Shown here one piece after another: positions 17,130-26,120 of a stretch of 64,000 bases of DNA. The position numbers and the translations under genes are program-made. The first letter of the stretch is position 1; the number at the start of each line of letters is the position of its first letter. The notes under the pieces are model-generated. The model ran no database searches. It saw only the letters and a program-made list of their open reading frames with translations, and was not told the origin of the DNA. The stretch comes from Symplocastrum torsivum CPER-KK1 (GTDB lineage Bacteria; Cyanobacteriota; Cyanobacteriia; Cyanobacteriales; Coleofasciculaceae). The DNA is taken from contig JAHHIF010000017.1 in the NCBI GenBank assembly GCA_019358875.1, forward strand, positions 1 to 64,000. Direction: 5' to 3'.

Positions 17130-17246
17130 TAAGACACCATCTAGAAGTCATCCACTTATTTGTCATCATGAGCGCTGTCACTGAAGTGCATCTGAAACTA
17201 AACTAGACTTTCTCTGAATTTAATCCTTAAGAAGATTTAGCCTAAT

Positions 17247-17262
17247 CTCAGGATTCTCTCAG
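17247..17262 (+). promoter_or_regulatory. CTCAG direct repeat upstream of the response regulator
   Basis: CTCAGG at 17247-17252 and CTCAGG at 17258-17263 are exactly 11 bp apart, preceded by AGATTTAGCCTAAT. The site lies in the divergent region between the DM13 lipoprotein and the regulator, about 65 bp before the regulator ATG, so it could control either gene, including autoregulation. Confidence 0.55.
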
Positions 17263-17327
17263 GCAACTGTGGTGTTGTCATGTGACATTAAGTGCATTTC
17301 TCGAAAAAGTTAGAGTCGTTTATTGTT

Positions 17328-18002
17328 ATGACTGCACATATTCTCTTGGTCGAAGATGAAGTCAAGTTGGCTCGGTTCATAGAGTTGGAACTGCACAGCG
17401 AAGGCTACCGCGTCAGTGTAGCGCACGATGGGATGGCAGGGTTGACGCTAGCGCGAGAGTCAGCGCCGGAGTTGATGATTCTTGATTGGATGCTGCCAGG
17501 GTTATCTGGAATAGAAGTGTGCCGTCGCCTTCGAGCAACCGGAAACAACGTCCCTGTGATTTTGCTAACGGCAAGAGATGAAGTGAGCGATCGCGTGGCG
17601 GGTTTGGATGCTGGTGCTGATGATTATCTGGTTAAACCTTTCAGCATTGAAGAACTGTTAGCCAGAGTCCGCGCTCATCTGCGTCGCACTCAGGAAGTTG
17701 ACTTGGATGTGTTGCAGTTTGAAGACTTGAGCTTAAATCGCCGCACCCGTGAAGTTTTTCGAGGCAAACGGGCGATCGAGTTAACTGCAAAAGAATTTGA
17801 CTTACTCGATTACTTACTCTCGCATCCCCGGCAAGTGTACACGCGAGACCAAATTTTGGAACGGGTCTGGGGTTACGACTTTGGAGGTGATTCCAATATC
17901 ATTGAAGTCTATGTTCGCTACCTGCGCCTCAAGCTCGAAGAAAACAACGAAAAGCGCTTAATTCACACTGTGCGTAGTGTTGGATATGTATTAAGGGAGT
18001 AG
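17328..18002 (+). CDS. OmpR/PhoB-family response regulator
   Basis: 224 residues. The receiver domain (2-115) has the acidic pocket (ED at 9-10), phospho-acceptor Asp53 in ILDWMLPG and the conserved Lys in DYLVKPF. A winged-helix DNA-binding domain (about 128-222, ELTAKEFDLLDYLLSHPRQV and the final HTVRSVGYVLRE) follows. It is close to RppA/NrsR-type regulators. I start at ATG 17328 because MTAHILLVEDE is the usual receiver beginning; a GTG at 17292 would add 12 residues. Likely partner kinase: 10996. Likely targets: genes preceded by the CTCAG repeats. Confidence 0.88.
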   Translation: MTAHILLVEDEVKLARFIELELHSEGYRVSVAHDGMAGLTLARESAPELMILDWMLPGLSGIEVCRRLRATGNNVPVILLTARDEVSDRVAGLDAGADDYLVKPFSIEELLARVRAHLRRTQEVDLDVLQFEDLSLNRRTREVFRGKRAIELTAKEFDLLDYLLSHPRQVYTRDQILERVWGYDFGGDSNIIEVYVRYLRLKLEENNEKRLIHTVRSVGYVLRE

Positions 18003-18048
18003 TAATATATCCTTTGCATAGAGTGATGAAAGAGGGTTAGTCTTCAAT

Positions 18049-20037
18049 TCAATTTCTCAGTAATCGCAAACCACTTAAGGTTACGAGTACTGTAGACCCT
18101 TCATGTCCAATTACACCTAAAGGCATGGTGATACTACCAGCAAAATTAGCTATCAATAGTAAGACAATAAAACTCAAAGCAAAGGTAATATTTTGTTTGA
18201 CAATGCTTTGTGAACGTCGTCCTAAGCGAATTGCGTGTTCTAGTTTTTCCAAACGATCTGCCATTAAAACAATATCAGCCGTTTCTAAAGCAACATCACT
18301 ACCCGCTACTCCCATTGCAATGCCGACAGAGGCTTGAGCGAGAGCTGGTGCGTCGTTGATACCATCTCCTACCATGGCAACAGTTTGATATTGCCGTTGT
18401 AAGCGTCGAATCACACTGACTTTATCTTCAGGCAGGAGTTCAGCATAAACTTGGTCAACTCCTAGTTGTTGGGCAACGCTTTCGGCTGTACGCTGATTGT
18501 CACCTGTTAGCATGACAATCTGTTCAATACCTAGCTGTTTTAAGCGCTTAAGGGTAGTGGCAGCACTAGGTCGAATTGTATCTGCGATCGCAATAATTCC
18601 GAGCAGTTGTCCTGCATAAGCGACCCAAATAACCGTTTTTCCTTCTGCTTCTAGTTGCTGTGCATGAGTGTGGAGAGTTGAAGACGGTAGATTTTGTTGA
18701 GAAGTAATTTGTTTTCCAGTAAGAGTATTTTCTAAACCTGCTCCTACATGAATTTTCTGCTTCTCTACAAAAGCCGCTTTCCCTGCTAGAACTAGTTGCC
18801 CCTCAACCTCACCACTAATCCCTTGACCAATTTCGGCTTTGACGTTGGCAACTGGTGGTAATTCTAGCTTTGAAAGCTGAGCCGCTTGGGCGATCGCTTG
18901 TCCGATAGGATGTTCTGAATATGATTCCAACGCTGCCCCAATTTGCAAGACACGATTTTCTGTTTGCCCTGCGGCTGGGATAATTTGAACGACTTGGAGA
19001 TTGCCAGTTGTCAGCGTACCAGTTTTATCAAATGCGATCGCTTTTACTCGACCCATCATCTCCAACTGAGCGCCTGTTTTAAATAAAATCCCTTGTCGTG
19101 CGCCATTGGCAATTCCCGATAGCAGTGTCGGCATAATCGAAGCCATCAACGCGCAAGGTGACGCGACTACCAGAAAAATTAAGGCTCGATAAATAGTCGT
19201 TTCCCAATCCCAATTCAGCAAAAGTGGCGGTAGAGTTGCTAGCAGTATCCCAGCAATTACAATAACCTGAGCATAGCCTCGCTCAAAGCGTTCTATAAAC
19301 AATTGAGAAGGAGGCGCTTCAGTTTGCGCTTGCTTCACTAGTTGAATTACCCGTTGAATTAAGCTACTTTCTGGTGGTTGATGCACCCTCAGCCGTAAAG
19401 CACCAGTACCGTTAATCGTGCCAGCAAAGACTTCATCTCCTACCGTCTTCTCCACAGGTAGAGACTCACCCGTAATTGATGCCTCGTTCAAAGCGCTGTA
19501 CCCTTCTACAACAATCGCATCTGTAGGAATCAGTTCTCCTGGCTTGACTAATACTTCGTCTCCCACTTGGAGTTTTTCAACAGGAATCATCTGTTCAGTC
19601 CCAGGCAGCAATACCCTTGCGGTATCGGGCGTTACCGCCATCAAGCTGCGGATATTGCGCTCCGTTCGCTGCATTGCGTAGCCTTCTAATGCACCACTAA
19701 AGGCGAAGATTAAAATTAGCACTGCGCCATCAACGATTAAATAGTATTCCTTTCGCCACAATCCTAAAGAAGCTGCTCCCAGTGCAGCGACAATCATTAA
19801 TAGGTCAACATCAAGTTGTTTTTCTTCAAAAAGGGTAGTGAGTCCCTCGCGAGTGCTTTCATAGCCTCCGATGACGTAAGCGGCTGGGAGAACTAGCAAC
19901 GCCAGTCCAACCCAATTTAGGTGTAGTGCAAGCCAGCCAAGGAGGACAAGAATTCCACAAATAGCGGCGGCTACAGCATCGGGATGTTCTTTGAGCAGTT
20001 GGCTGAGGTGGGGGGTTGAGACAGAACGTTGAGCCAT
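18049..20037 (-). CDS. coaT: Cobalt-exporting P1B-4 ATPase CoaT
   Basis: 662 residues with no N-terminal metal-binding domain and six core helices. It has TGES (about 189), the SPC metal motif at 293-295 (VASPCALMAS), phosphorylated Asp337 in DKTGTLTT, SEHPIGQAI, TGDNQRTAE, GDGINDAPALAQAS and a last helix with HEGSTVLV. SPC plus HEG-S/G-T are diagnostic of the P1B-4 class that exports Co(II). Its gene is divergent from a CoaR-type regulator with a MerR operator between them, as in Synechocystis. Confidence 0.92.
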   Translation of the reverse strand: MAQRSVSTPHLSQLLKEHPDAVAAAICGILVLLGWLALHLNWVGLALLVLPAAYVIGGYESTREGLTTLFEEKQLDVDLLMIVAALGAASLGLWRKEYYLIVDGAVLILIFAFSGALEGYAMQRTERNIRSLMAVTPDTARVLLPGTEQMIPVEKLQVGDEVLVKPGELIPTDAIVVEGYSALNEASITGESLPVEKTVGDEVFAGTINGTGALRLRVHQPPESSLIQRVIQLVKQAQTEAPPSQLFIERFERGYAQVIVIAGILLATLPPLLLNWDWETTIYRALIFLVVASPCALMASIMPTLLSGIANGARQGILFKTGAQLEMMGRVKAIAFDKTGTLTTGNLQVVQIIPAAGQTENRVLQIGAALESYSEHPIGQAIAQAAQLSKLELPPVANVKAEIGQGISGEVEGQLVLAGKAAFVEKQKIHVGAGLENTLTGKQITSQQNLPSSTLHTHAQQLEAEGKTVIWVAYAGQLLGIIAIADTIRPSAATTLKRLKQLGIEQIVMLTGDNQRTAESVAQQLGVDQVYAELLPEDKVSVIRRLQRQYQTVAMVGDGINDAPALAQASVGIAMGVAGSDVALETADIVLMADRLEKLEHAIRLGRRSQSIVKQNITFALSFIVLLLIANFAGSITMPLGVIGHEGSTVLVTLSGLRLLRN

Positions 20038-20070
20038 CGGAGGAGTAGGTGCAATCTGACGACTCCCTCA

Positions 20071-20103
20071 GCCTAAACCTTGACATCAGTGTTAATGTCA
20101 AGG
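20071..20103 (-). promoter_or_regulatory. CoaR-type operator and coaT promoter
   Basis: A perfect dyad CCTTGACAT-N8-ATGTCAAGG covers 20078-20103. In the coaT direction it forms a TTGACA -35 box (20096-20101), a 19-bp spacer and a TTAGGC -10 box (20071-20076). This is the long-spacer architecture that MerR-family activators untwist. It lies about 35 bp before coaT and about 145 bp before coaR. Confidence 0.85.
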
Positions 20104-20115
20104 CATGAGCGTCAT

Positions 20116-20147
20116 TTGTAGGGGCGCACAGCTGTGCGCCCCTACAA
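20116..20147. repeat. 32-bp perfect palindrome
   Basis: TTGTAGGGGCGCACAG followed by its exact reverse complement, centred on AGCT. Similar GC-rich hairpins recur between genes in cyanobacterial genomes. Here it lies in the coaR 5' leader, 99 bp before the ATG. Confidence 0.75.
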
Positions 20148-20245
20148 GATCTGGCGGTAGTGCGTAGTCCTGAGGGAAAACCCTTTCCCTTTTCCCTAAA
20201 ACCGATTCGTTGAATAGGCGACTTAAATGCACAACAGCTTAGCCC

Positions 20246-21364
20246 ATGCAAAATCAGTACTTAACGATTAAAGAACTTACCGAAGCGGTTGGTGACGGGA
20301 TTACTCCTAGAATGGTGCGGCATTATCATGCGTCTGGATTGTTGCCTCCAGCCGTGCGATCGCAAAGTAACTACCGTCTTTATTCCCAAGATGATGTCAG
20401 ACGCCTGCAACGGATTGTTGCCTTGAAAAAGCAAGGCTTTCAGTTATCGCATATTGGGAATTTACTTGATGCAGATTCAGATACTGCTGTTGACACCCTG
20501 ACTACTCAACTACAGCAGCAATATCACTTAGTGATTCAGAAACTCGGACGACTGCGGCGCACCGCCTCAGCGCTGGAAGGATTGCTAGGACGCGATCGCC
20601 ATTGCCAAGAGGTTCAAGCGGAAGCACTGGCTCAACTACGACACCTTGATGTTGAGAGTAAAGATGCCTCTCTAGAAGATGGATTAGATGCATTAGAGCA
20701 ACTTTGGGATGGCTTGGATGCAGCGACTGACGCTCACCCGGAAGCCTTTACCGAATCGTTGCAACAGCTTTTACCTGATTTATCCGACCGTTCGGAGATT
20801 GAAGTAGACTTGCTCTCAAAACTGGTATTAGCGACGGGAGATGTAAGTTTAGTGCAGTTTGTACGAATTGGCGAAGGTGCGATCGCCGCCTCGCGTGAAG
20901 CTCTCAAAGCGGGTTGCCAAGTTATTGCTGATGTTCCAGCAGTCGGGAGTGCCATTGACCAAACTCGCCTCGCTCATTTAGGCTGCAAGCTAGAAACCCT
21001 AATTGCTAATCCTCACATCACTACAGCAGCAGAAGCCGAAACTACCTTCTGGCATCATGACCAATGGCAAGAACGATTGCAACACTTACCATCAGGCTGT
21101 GTTTTGGTAGTTGGGTATGCTCCTTCTGTTCTCATGTCAGTAGTTGTTGCAATTGAAAAAGGTCAACTACAACCCGCCTTGGTGATTGGGATGCCAATTG
21201 GGTTTAGCCATGCACCAGCCGCAAAGCGACGGTTGATGCGTTCAGGCGTTCCTTTTATCACGATTGAAGGAAGCTTAGGTGGCGGATTGCTTGCAGCGGT
21301 TTCCCTAAATGCTTTAGCTGAATCTTTGATCGAGAAACCAGACTGTCATTGTTATTTAAAGTGA
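20246..21364 (+). CDS. coaR: CoaR: MerR-family cobalt-responsive regulator with precorrin-isomerase-like domain
   Basis: 372 residues. A MerR helix-turn-helix lies at about 7-75 (TIKELTEAVGDGITPRMVRH, SNYRLYSQDDVRRLQRI), followed by a coiled dimerisation helix. A C-terminal domain (about 200-365) resembles CobH/CbiC precorrin-8x methylmutase, and the end carries a Cys-His-Cys motif (367-369). This is the known domain order of Synechocystis CoaR, which activates coaT when cobalt binds; the CHC motif is part of the metal site there. Divergent placement beside coaT and the operator supports the call strongly. Confidence 0.93.
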   Translation: MQNQYLTIKELTEAVGDGITPRMVRHYHASGLLPPAVRSQSNYRLYSQDDVRRLQRIVALKKQGFQLSHIGNLLDADSDTAVDTLTTQLQQQYHLVIQKLGRLRRTASALEGLLGRDRHCQEVQAEALAQLRHLDVESKDASLEDGLDALEQLWDGLDAATDAHPEAFTESLQQLLPDLSDRSEIEVDLLSKLVLATGDVSLVQFVRIGEGAIAASREALKAGCQVIADVPAVGSAIDQTRLAHLGCKLETLIANPHITTAAEAETTFWHHDQWQERLQHLPSGCVLVVGYAPSVLMSVVVAIEKGQLQPALVIGMPIGFSHAPAAKRRLMRSGVPFITIEGSLGGGLLAAVSLNALAESLIEKPDCHCYLK

Positions 21365-21614
21365 GTTTGACGCGAGGCTCATGATATTAGACTTCTTGCT
21401 GTCTTTTTCCCCAATCCCTCTCCCCTACCACCTACCACTTATTTTCTAGATAGATCTACCAAAGGGTGATGCATCACCTTTACCTAAAGTCTAATTATTA
21501 TGAATGTCTAGAGTTTAGATATCAGGCAGGTTATCAAGTCAAAAATCTGCTTTCCTCCAGCATCTAGAGAATAGACAAAAATAGGCGTGAGCATTTGTGA
21601 ATCAGGAGGGGGTC

Positions 21615-22895
21615 GTGGAGTGGATAGAGCCACTAAAGAAAGCACACCAGACGCATATGTTGAGGACACAGTTAATTCCGCAGGAGCAACAGGATAGTCC
21701 GAGTATCAGTCGTGGAGACTGGTCATGGCGTTTTTGGCTGGCTGTGCCACTCTACCCATACAATAGGCGGCGGACAGTTCGCAAAGAAGTAGTTAAGGAC
21801 ACAATCTGGACGTTCGACCAGTTGCAGGGCATCCTCTACACTGTTGTACCAATTCGCATGAGTGTCGTGAAGCTCGAAAAAGGAGGACTCCTTGTCTATG
21901 CGCCAGTTGCGCCGACAAAAGAGTGTATCCGGCTGGTTAAGGAGTTGGAAGCGAAGCATGGTGAGGTGAAGTACATCATCCTGCCAACTGCCTCTGGCTT
22001 AGAACACAAGGTCTTCGTTGGCCCTTTCGCCAGACAGTTTCCTGCTTCACAGGTTTTCGTGACGGCAAACCAGTGGAGCTTTCCGCTAAATCTGCCACTT
22101 AGTTGGCTCGGTTTCCCCACTAAACGGACTCAGATACTCCCGGAGGCTAGCGGTGATACCCCTTTTGGTGATGAGTTTGACTACGAGGTGCTGAGCATCA
22201 ATCTCGGACGGGGTTCTTTTGAAGAAGTGGCATTATTTCATAAGCGATCGCGCACTCTACTAGTAACAGATTCCGTGCTTTCTGTGCCGGAGAAACCACC
22301 AGAGATTGTCCAAGTTGACCCATACCCCTTACTCTTCCACGCCAGAGACAATGCATTCGAGGTGGTTGAAGACACTGAGGCAAACCGCCGCAAGGGATGG
22401 CAGCGCATTTCACTGTTTGCTTTGTACTTCGGCCCAAGCAGGTTGGAGACGATTGGGCTGGGGCAGGCATTTCGGGAGGCTCTCAAAGCGCCAGATCGAT
22501 CTAGAAGGGCGTATTTTGGTTTGTATCCATTCCGATGGAAGAGCGACTGGAAGCAGTCATTCCAGGCGCTGCGAGGAGGCGGTCGTCCCTTTGTCGCACC
22601 GATTCTCCAGATGTTCATTTTCACCCAAGGACAGAGGGAAGTACTCGACTGGGCGGATAAGGTGGCGAAGTGGTATTTCAATCGGATTATCCCCTGCCAC
22701 TTTGATGCGCCCATTGAGGCAGGACCGCATCACTTCCGGCAGGCGTTCACTTTTCTTGAGAAGAAGCCCTCCGGTGAGGACACGTTGGGAAGTGGAAGTC
22801 AGCCTCTACCTGAGGAGGACTTAGAATTTATAAGGAAACTCGAAGAGAACCTGACCAAGAGGGGCATCACGTCGCCAGCGAAGGACAATGTATGA
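21615..22895 (+). CDS. DUF4336 protein (metallo-beta-lactamase-like)
   Basis: About 426 residues. Typical DUF4336 features include DWSWRFWLAVPLYPYNRRRT, VKLEKGGLLVYAPVAPTKEC, KYIILPTASGLEHKVFVGPF and the C-terminal IIPCHFDAPI. The fold is predicted to be metallo-hydrolase-like but the usual HxHxDH motif is absent, so activity is uncertain. I chose GTG 21615 because AGGAGG (21604-21609) sits 5 bp before it; GTG 21597 lies upstream of that site. It is apparently monocistronic. Confidence 0.75.
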   Translation: MEWIEPLKKAHQTHMLRTQLIPQEQQDSPSISRGDWSWRFWLAVPLYPYNRRRTVRKEVVKDTIWTFDQLQGILYTVVPIRMSVVKLEKGGLLVYAPVAPTKECIRLVKELEAKHGEVKYIILPTASGLEHKVFVGPFARQFPASQVFVTANQWSFPLNLPLSWLGFPTKRTQILPEASGDTPFGDEFDYEVLSINLGRGSFEEVALFHKRSRTLLVTDSVLSVPEKPPEIVQVDPYPLLFHARDNAFEVVEDTEANRRKGWQRISLFALYFGPSRLETIGLGQAFREALKAPDRSRRAYFGLYPFRWKSDWKQSFQALRGGGRPFVAPILQMFIFTQGQREVLDWADKVAKWYFNRIIPCHFDAPIEAGPHHFRQAFTFLEKKPSGEDTLGSGSQPLPEEDLEFIRKLEENLTKRGITSPAKDNV

Positions 22896-22964
22896 GGCGG
22901 TGATTTTTTGCGATCGCTTTCCTGCTCGTCTAATAATGGCATGAAAGACAGCTTTAGGGAACCC

Positions 22965-23384
22965 TTAAGTTAGGATATGCCCGGTCTTGCGCTTAATGTA
23001 ATCTAGGAGTTTTTGGTAAGTATCTGGGTCTTTTTGCTCATTAATAATGATTGGGATCGAACTATCTGGCAACCAAAATGTTAATCGACCACTAGCAGAG
23101 TGACAAAAACTACTGATGCGGTTGAGGTCAATGACATAATCATTGCGCTCATAACTCACTTGTAGCCAAGACCCCGATAGTGCGTGTGCTGATACATTTT
23201 GGATGTAGTCAAAAACTTGTTGATAATCCTCTGGGTCAGTTTGCTGGTTGATGATAATCGGGATTCCACTGTTGGGCAACCAGAACGTTATCTTGCCATT
23301 TGGGGCGCACACAAACGCACTGAGACGGTCAAGATCAACGACATATTCTTTGCGATCGTAATTAACTCTTATCCAGTACGCCAC
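22965..23384 (-). CDS. Tandem-duplicated small-domain protein, function unknown
   Basis: 139 residues made of two copies of one unit of about 67 residues. Copy 1 (about 3-67) reads YWIRVNYDRKEYVVDLDRLS ... FWLPNSGIPIIINQQTDPEDY; copy 2 (about 72-136) reads SWLQVSYERNDYVIDLNRIS ... FWLPDSSIPIIINEQKDPDTY. Each unit looks like a beta-rich core with one C-terminal helix, conserved W, FWLP and PIIIN. No signal peptide or membrane segment. I do not recognise a named family. It precedes pyrG's end on the same strand but is about 80 bp downstream. Confidence 0.7.
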   Translation of the reverse strand: MAYWIRVNYDRKEYVVDLDRLSAFVCAPNGKITFWLPNSGIPIIINQQTDPEDYQQVFDYIQNVSAHALSGSWLQVSYERNDYVIDLNRISSFCHSASGRLTFWLPDSSIPIIINEQKDPDTYQKLLDYIKRKTGHILT

Positions 23385-23460
23385 AAAACCTCCTCACTTA
23401 CAAAGTGAGTTCTGGCAGAACAAACGCTTTTGGTTGCCCAATCACAGGAACAAGCATGGT

Positions 23461-25173
23461 TCAAGATACCTCTGCTGGAGATGGTTGTGTTGAGACGGTG
23501 CTAGAGTGGGCAACACTCTCATCCATAAGCGACTTCTGTGCCTCTTCGCCATGTGCTGTGCCTGACGACACCCCTTCGGCAAGGCGAATTGCGGCTTGCA
23601 CAAACCCCTGGAACAAAGGATGGGGAGTACTAGGGCGAGAGCGAAACTCTGGGTGGAACTGAGTCGCAATGAAGAAGGGATGACTAGGAAGTTCAATCAT
23701 CTCTACTAAGCGACCATCCGGTGATGTTCCACTAATCACATAGCCAGTATCCAAAAACAGATTGCGATAAGCGTTATTAAATTCATAGCGGTGGCGGTGA
23801 CGTTCGTAAACCACCTCATCCTGATACAGCGAGAACGCCAGCGTATTCGGCGCTACACGGCAAGGGTATAGACCTAATCGCATTGTGCCGCCTAAATCCA
23901 CGACATCTTGCTGTTCTGGTAACAGGTTAATCACCGGATTTGCCGCATTAGGAGCAAACTCTGCACTGTTTGCCTCTTCCAGTCTCGCGACGTGCTGTGC
24001 CCATTCAATCACAGAACACTGCATCCCCAAACACAAGCCAAGGAAAGGAATTTGATTTTCACGGGCATATTGAATCGCTGCAATCTTACCATCAACCCCA
24101 CGGACACCGAAGCCACCAGGGACAACAATACCACTTACACCAGCCAGAAAATGTTCAGCCCCGTAAGATTCAAGCTCTTCAGAACTTACCCAACGCACGT
24201 TTAGGTCACTTCCCATTGCGATCGCAGCATGGCGTAAAGCTTCCACAACCGAAAGATAGGCATCACTTAACCTTATATATTTACCAACCAGCGCAATCTC
24301 AATCTGGCGCGTTGGAGAATAAAGACGCTCTACCAGCGTTTGCCACTGCCTCAAGTTGGGTTCGCGTTGCGGTAGATGTAATAACTGTAGGGCTTGCTGT
24401 GCCAGTCCTTCTCGCTCCAAAATTAGGGGGACTTCATATATACTCCTGGCATCCGGAGACGTAATCACTGACTCGACGGGGACATCACAGAATTCTGAAA
24501 GTTTCTCTTTTAATCCAGGATGTAAGGGGCGATCGCATCGGCAAACTAAAATATCTGGTTGAATACCAATTGAACGCAGTTCCTTCACCGAGTGCTGCGT
24601 CGGCTTGGTTTTCATCTCACCTGCTGCCGGAATCCAGGGAAGCAGCGTCACATGGGTATAAAGCACATTATCACGCCCAACATCCTTACGAAACTGACGA
24701 ATCGCCTCCAAGAACGGCAAGGATTCAATATCACCCACCGTTCCGCCAATTTCTGTAATCACCACATCTGGATTCGTATTCCTCGCAACCCGATGGATAC
24801 GCTCTTTAATTTCATTTGTAATATGGGGAATGACTTGTACCGTACCCCCCCTGTAGTCGCCGCGACGCTCTTTATTGATTACCGCCTGATAAATCGAGCC
24901 TGTAGTAACACTATTGAGGCGCGACATGGATGTATCTGTAAAGCGCTCATAATGCCCTAAATCCAAATCTGTCTCCGCACCATCTGCCGTCACAAACACT
25001 TCCCCGTGCTGAAAGGGACTCATGGTACCGGGATCGACATTAATATAGGGGTCTAGCTTAAGAATCGAAACCGAATAGTCCCGTGACTTGAGCAAACGTC
25101 CTAAGCTGGCGGCAACGATCCCCTTACCGATGCTAGAGACAACGCCCCCTGTTACAAAGACAAACTTAGTCAT
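23461..25173 (-). CDS. pyrG: CTP synthase
   Basis: 570 residues. The N-terminal synthetase domain opens with the P-loop-like VTGGVVSSIGKGIVAASLGR and has the UTP/Mg region LDPYINVDPGTMSPFQHGEV. The C-terminal class-I glutamine amidotransferase domain has Cys381 in LGLCLGMQC and a terminal HPEF catalytic His-Glu. It makes CTP from UTP, ATP and glutamine. A C-terminal Ser/Thr-rich tail of about 25 residues follows the last conserved helix. Length is normal for the family. Confidence 0.97.
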   Translation of the reverse strand: MTKFVFVTGGVVSSIGKGIVAASLGRLLKSRDYSVSILKLDPYINVDPGTMSPFQHGEVFVTADGAETDLDLGHYERFTDTSMSRLNSVTTGSIYQAVINKERRGDYRGGTVQVIPHITNEIKERIHRVARNTNPDVVITEIGGTVGDIESLPFLEAIRQFRKDVGRDNVLYTHVTLLPWIPAAGEMKTKPTQHSVKELRSIGIQPDILVCRCDRPLHPGLKEKLSEFCDVPVESVITSPDARSIYEVPLILEREGLAQQALQLLHLPQREPNLRQWQTLVERLYSPTRQIEIALVGKYIRLSDAYLSVVEALRHAAIAMGSDLNVRWVSSEELESYGAEHFLAGVSGIVVPGGFGVRGVDGKIAAIQYARENQIPFLGLCLGMQCSVIEWAQHVARLEEANSAEFAPNAANPVINLLPEQQDVVDLGGTMRLGLYPCRVAPNTLAFSLYQDEVVYERHRHRYEFNNAYRNLFLDTGYVISGTSPDGRLVEMIELPSHPFFIATQFHPEFRSRPSTPHPLFQGFVQAAIRLAEGVSSGTAHGEEAQKSLMDESVAHSSTVSTQPSPAEVS

Positions 25174-25410
25174 AAAATTTTTAAGAATACAAGACTTTTA
25201 GAGATTCACCCCGTCAATTGTGCCACACTCTTCAAGAATTGTTGGTTGCTGGTGGTACGCTCTGCCCTAGCAATTGGGCAAAAGGGCAATTTTATGCTTC
25301 TCCCTTTTACGTTCGACGGCAGACAGACGATAATCACCGCTATTCTGAACGTTAACAAATCGCTGCTGACTTTTACGAAAGTATTACATTCTTTTTAAGC
25401 AGGTTACACA

Positions 25411-25956
25411 ATGGCTAAGTTTTACCCAGATATCACTGCACCGTTGCAAGATTTCATCAAAGACCAAAAGGTTTTTTTTACAGCAACAGCACCGCGACAA
25501 GGTCGCATCAACTTATCACCTAAAGGTATCGATACATTCCGCTGCATTGATAACAAAACAGTCGCTTATCTTGATTTAACGGGCAGTGGTAATGAAACAG
25601 CCGCTCACTTAAATGAAGATAGTCGAATGACTATTATGTTTTGTAGCTTTTCAGAAAAGCCTTTAATTCTACGTCTTTATGGTCAAGGGAAAGTAATTCA
25701 TCCAAGAAATGAAGATTGGCAATCCTTCTATCCACTATTTAACCCTGTGCCAGGAGAACGCCAAATTATTGTCATGGACGTTGATTCGGCACAAACGTCT
25801 TGCGGATTTGGTGTACCGCTTTATGAGTTTAAAGAAGAACGAGAAACTCTTATCCAATGGGCGGATAACAAAGGAGAACAGGGAATTCATGAGTATTGGA
25901 AAACTAAAAATCTGAAAAGTATTGATGGTCTACCGACTAAACTTTTGGAAGATTAA
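25411..25956 (+). CDS. Pyridoxamine-5'-phosphate-oxidase-family flavin-binding protein
   Basis: 181 residues with the split-barrel fold signature: VFFTATAPRQGRINLSPKG, VAYLDLTGSGNETAAHL, RMTIMFCSFSEKPLILRLYG and QTSCGFGVPLYEF. Such proteins bind FMN, or sometimes F420 or heme, and act as small-molecule oxidoreductases; the exact reaction is unknown. ATG follows AGCAGGTTACACA with a usable Shine-Dalgarno site. It is divergent from pyrG. Confidence 0.8.
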   Translation: MAKFYPDITAPLQDFIKDQKVFFTATAPRQGRINLSPKGIDTFRCIDNKTVAYLDLTGSGNETAAHLNEDSRMTIMFCSFSEKPLILRLYGQGKVIHPRNEDWQSFYPLFNPVPGERQIIVMDVDSAQTSCGFGVPLYEFKEERETLIQWADNKGEQGIHEYWKTKNLKSIDGLPTKLLED

Positions 25957-26120
25957 GGATAAGTTCCAAATACATCGAATTTGTCTAATTAATTAATAGA
26001 TTTTTGTTGATATTTGACGTTAAGTGTTGACTGATGAATGATTAACATTTAACCTAAAACAACTGAATCTATAAATTTAGAAGAAGTTATCTGGATTTTA
26101 AATAATTTGTCGGGTTAAGA

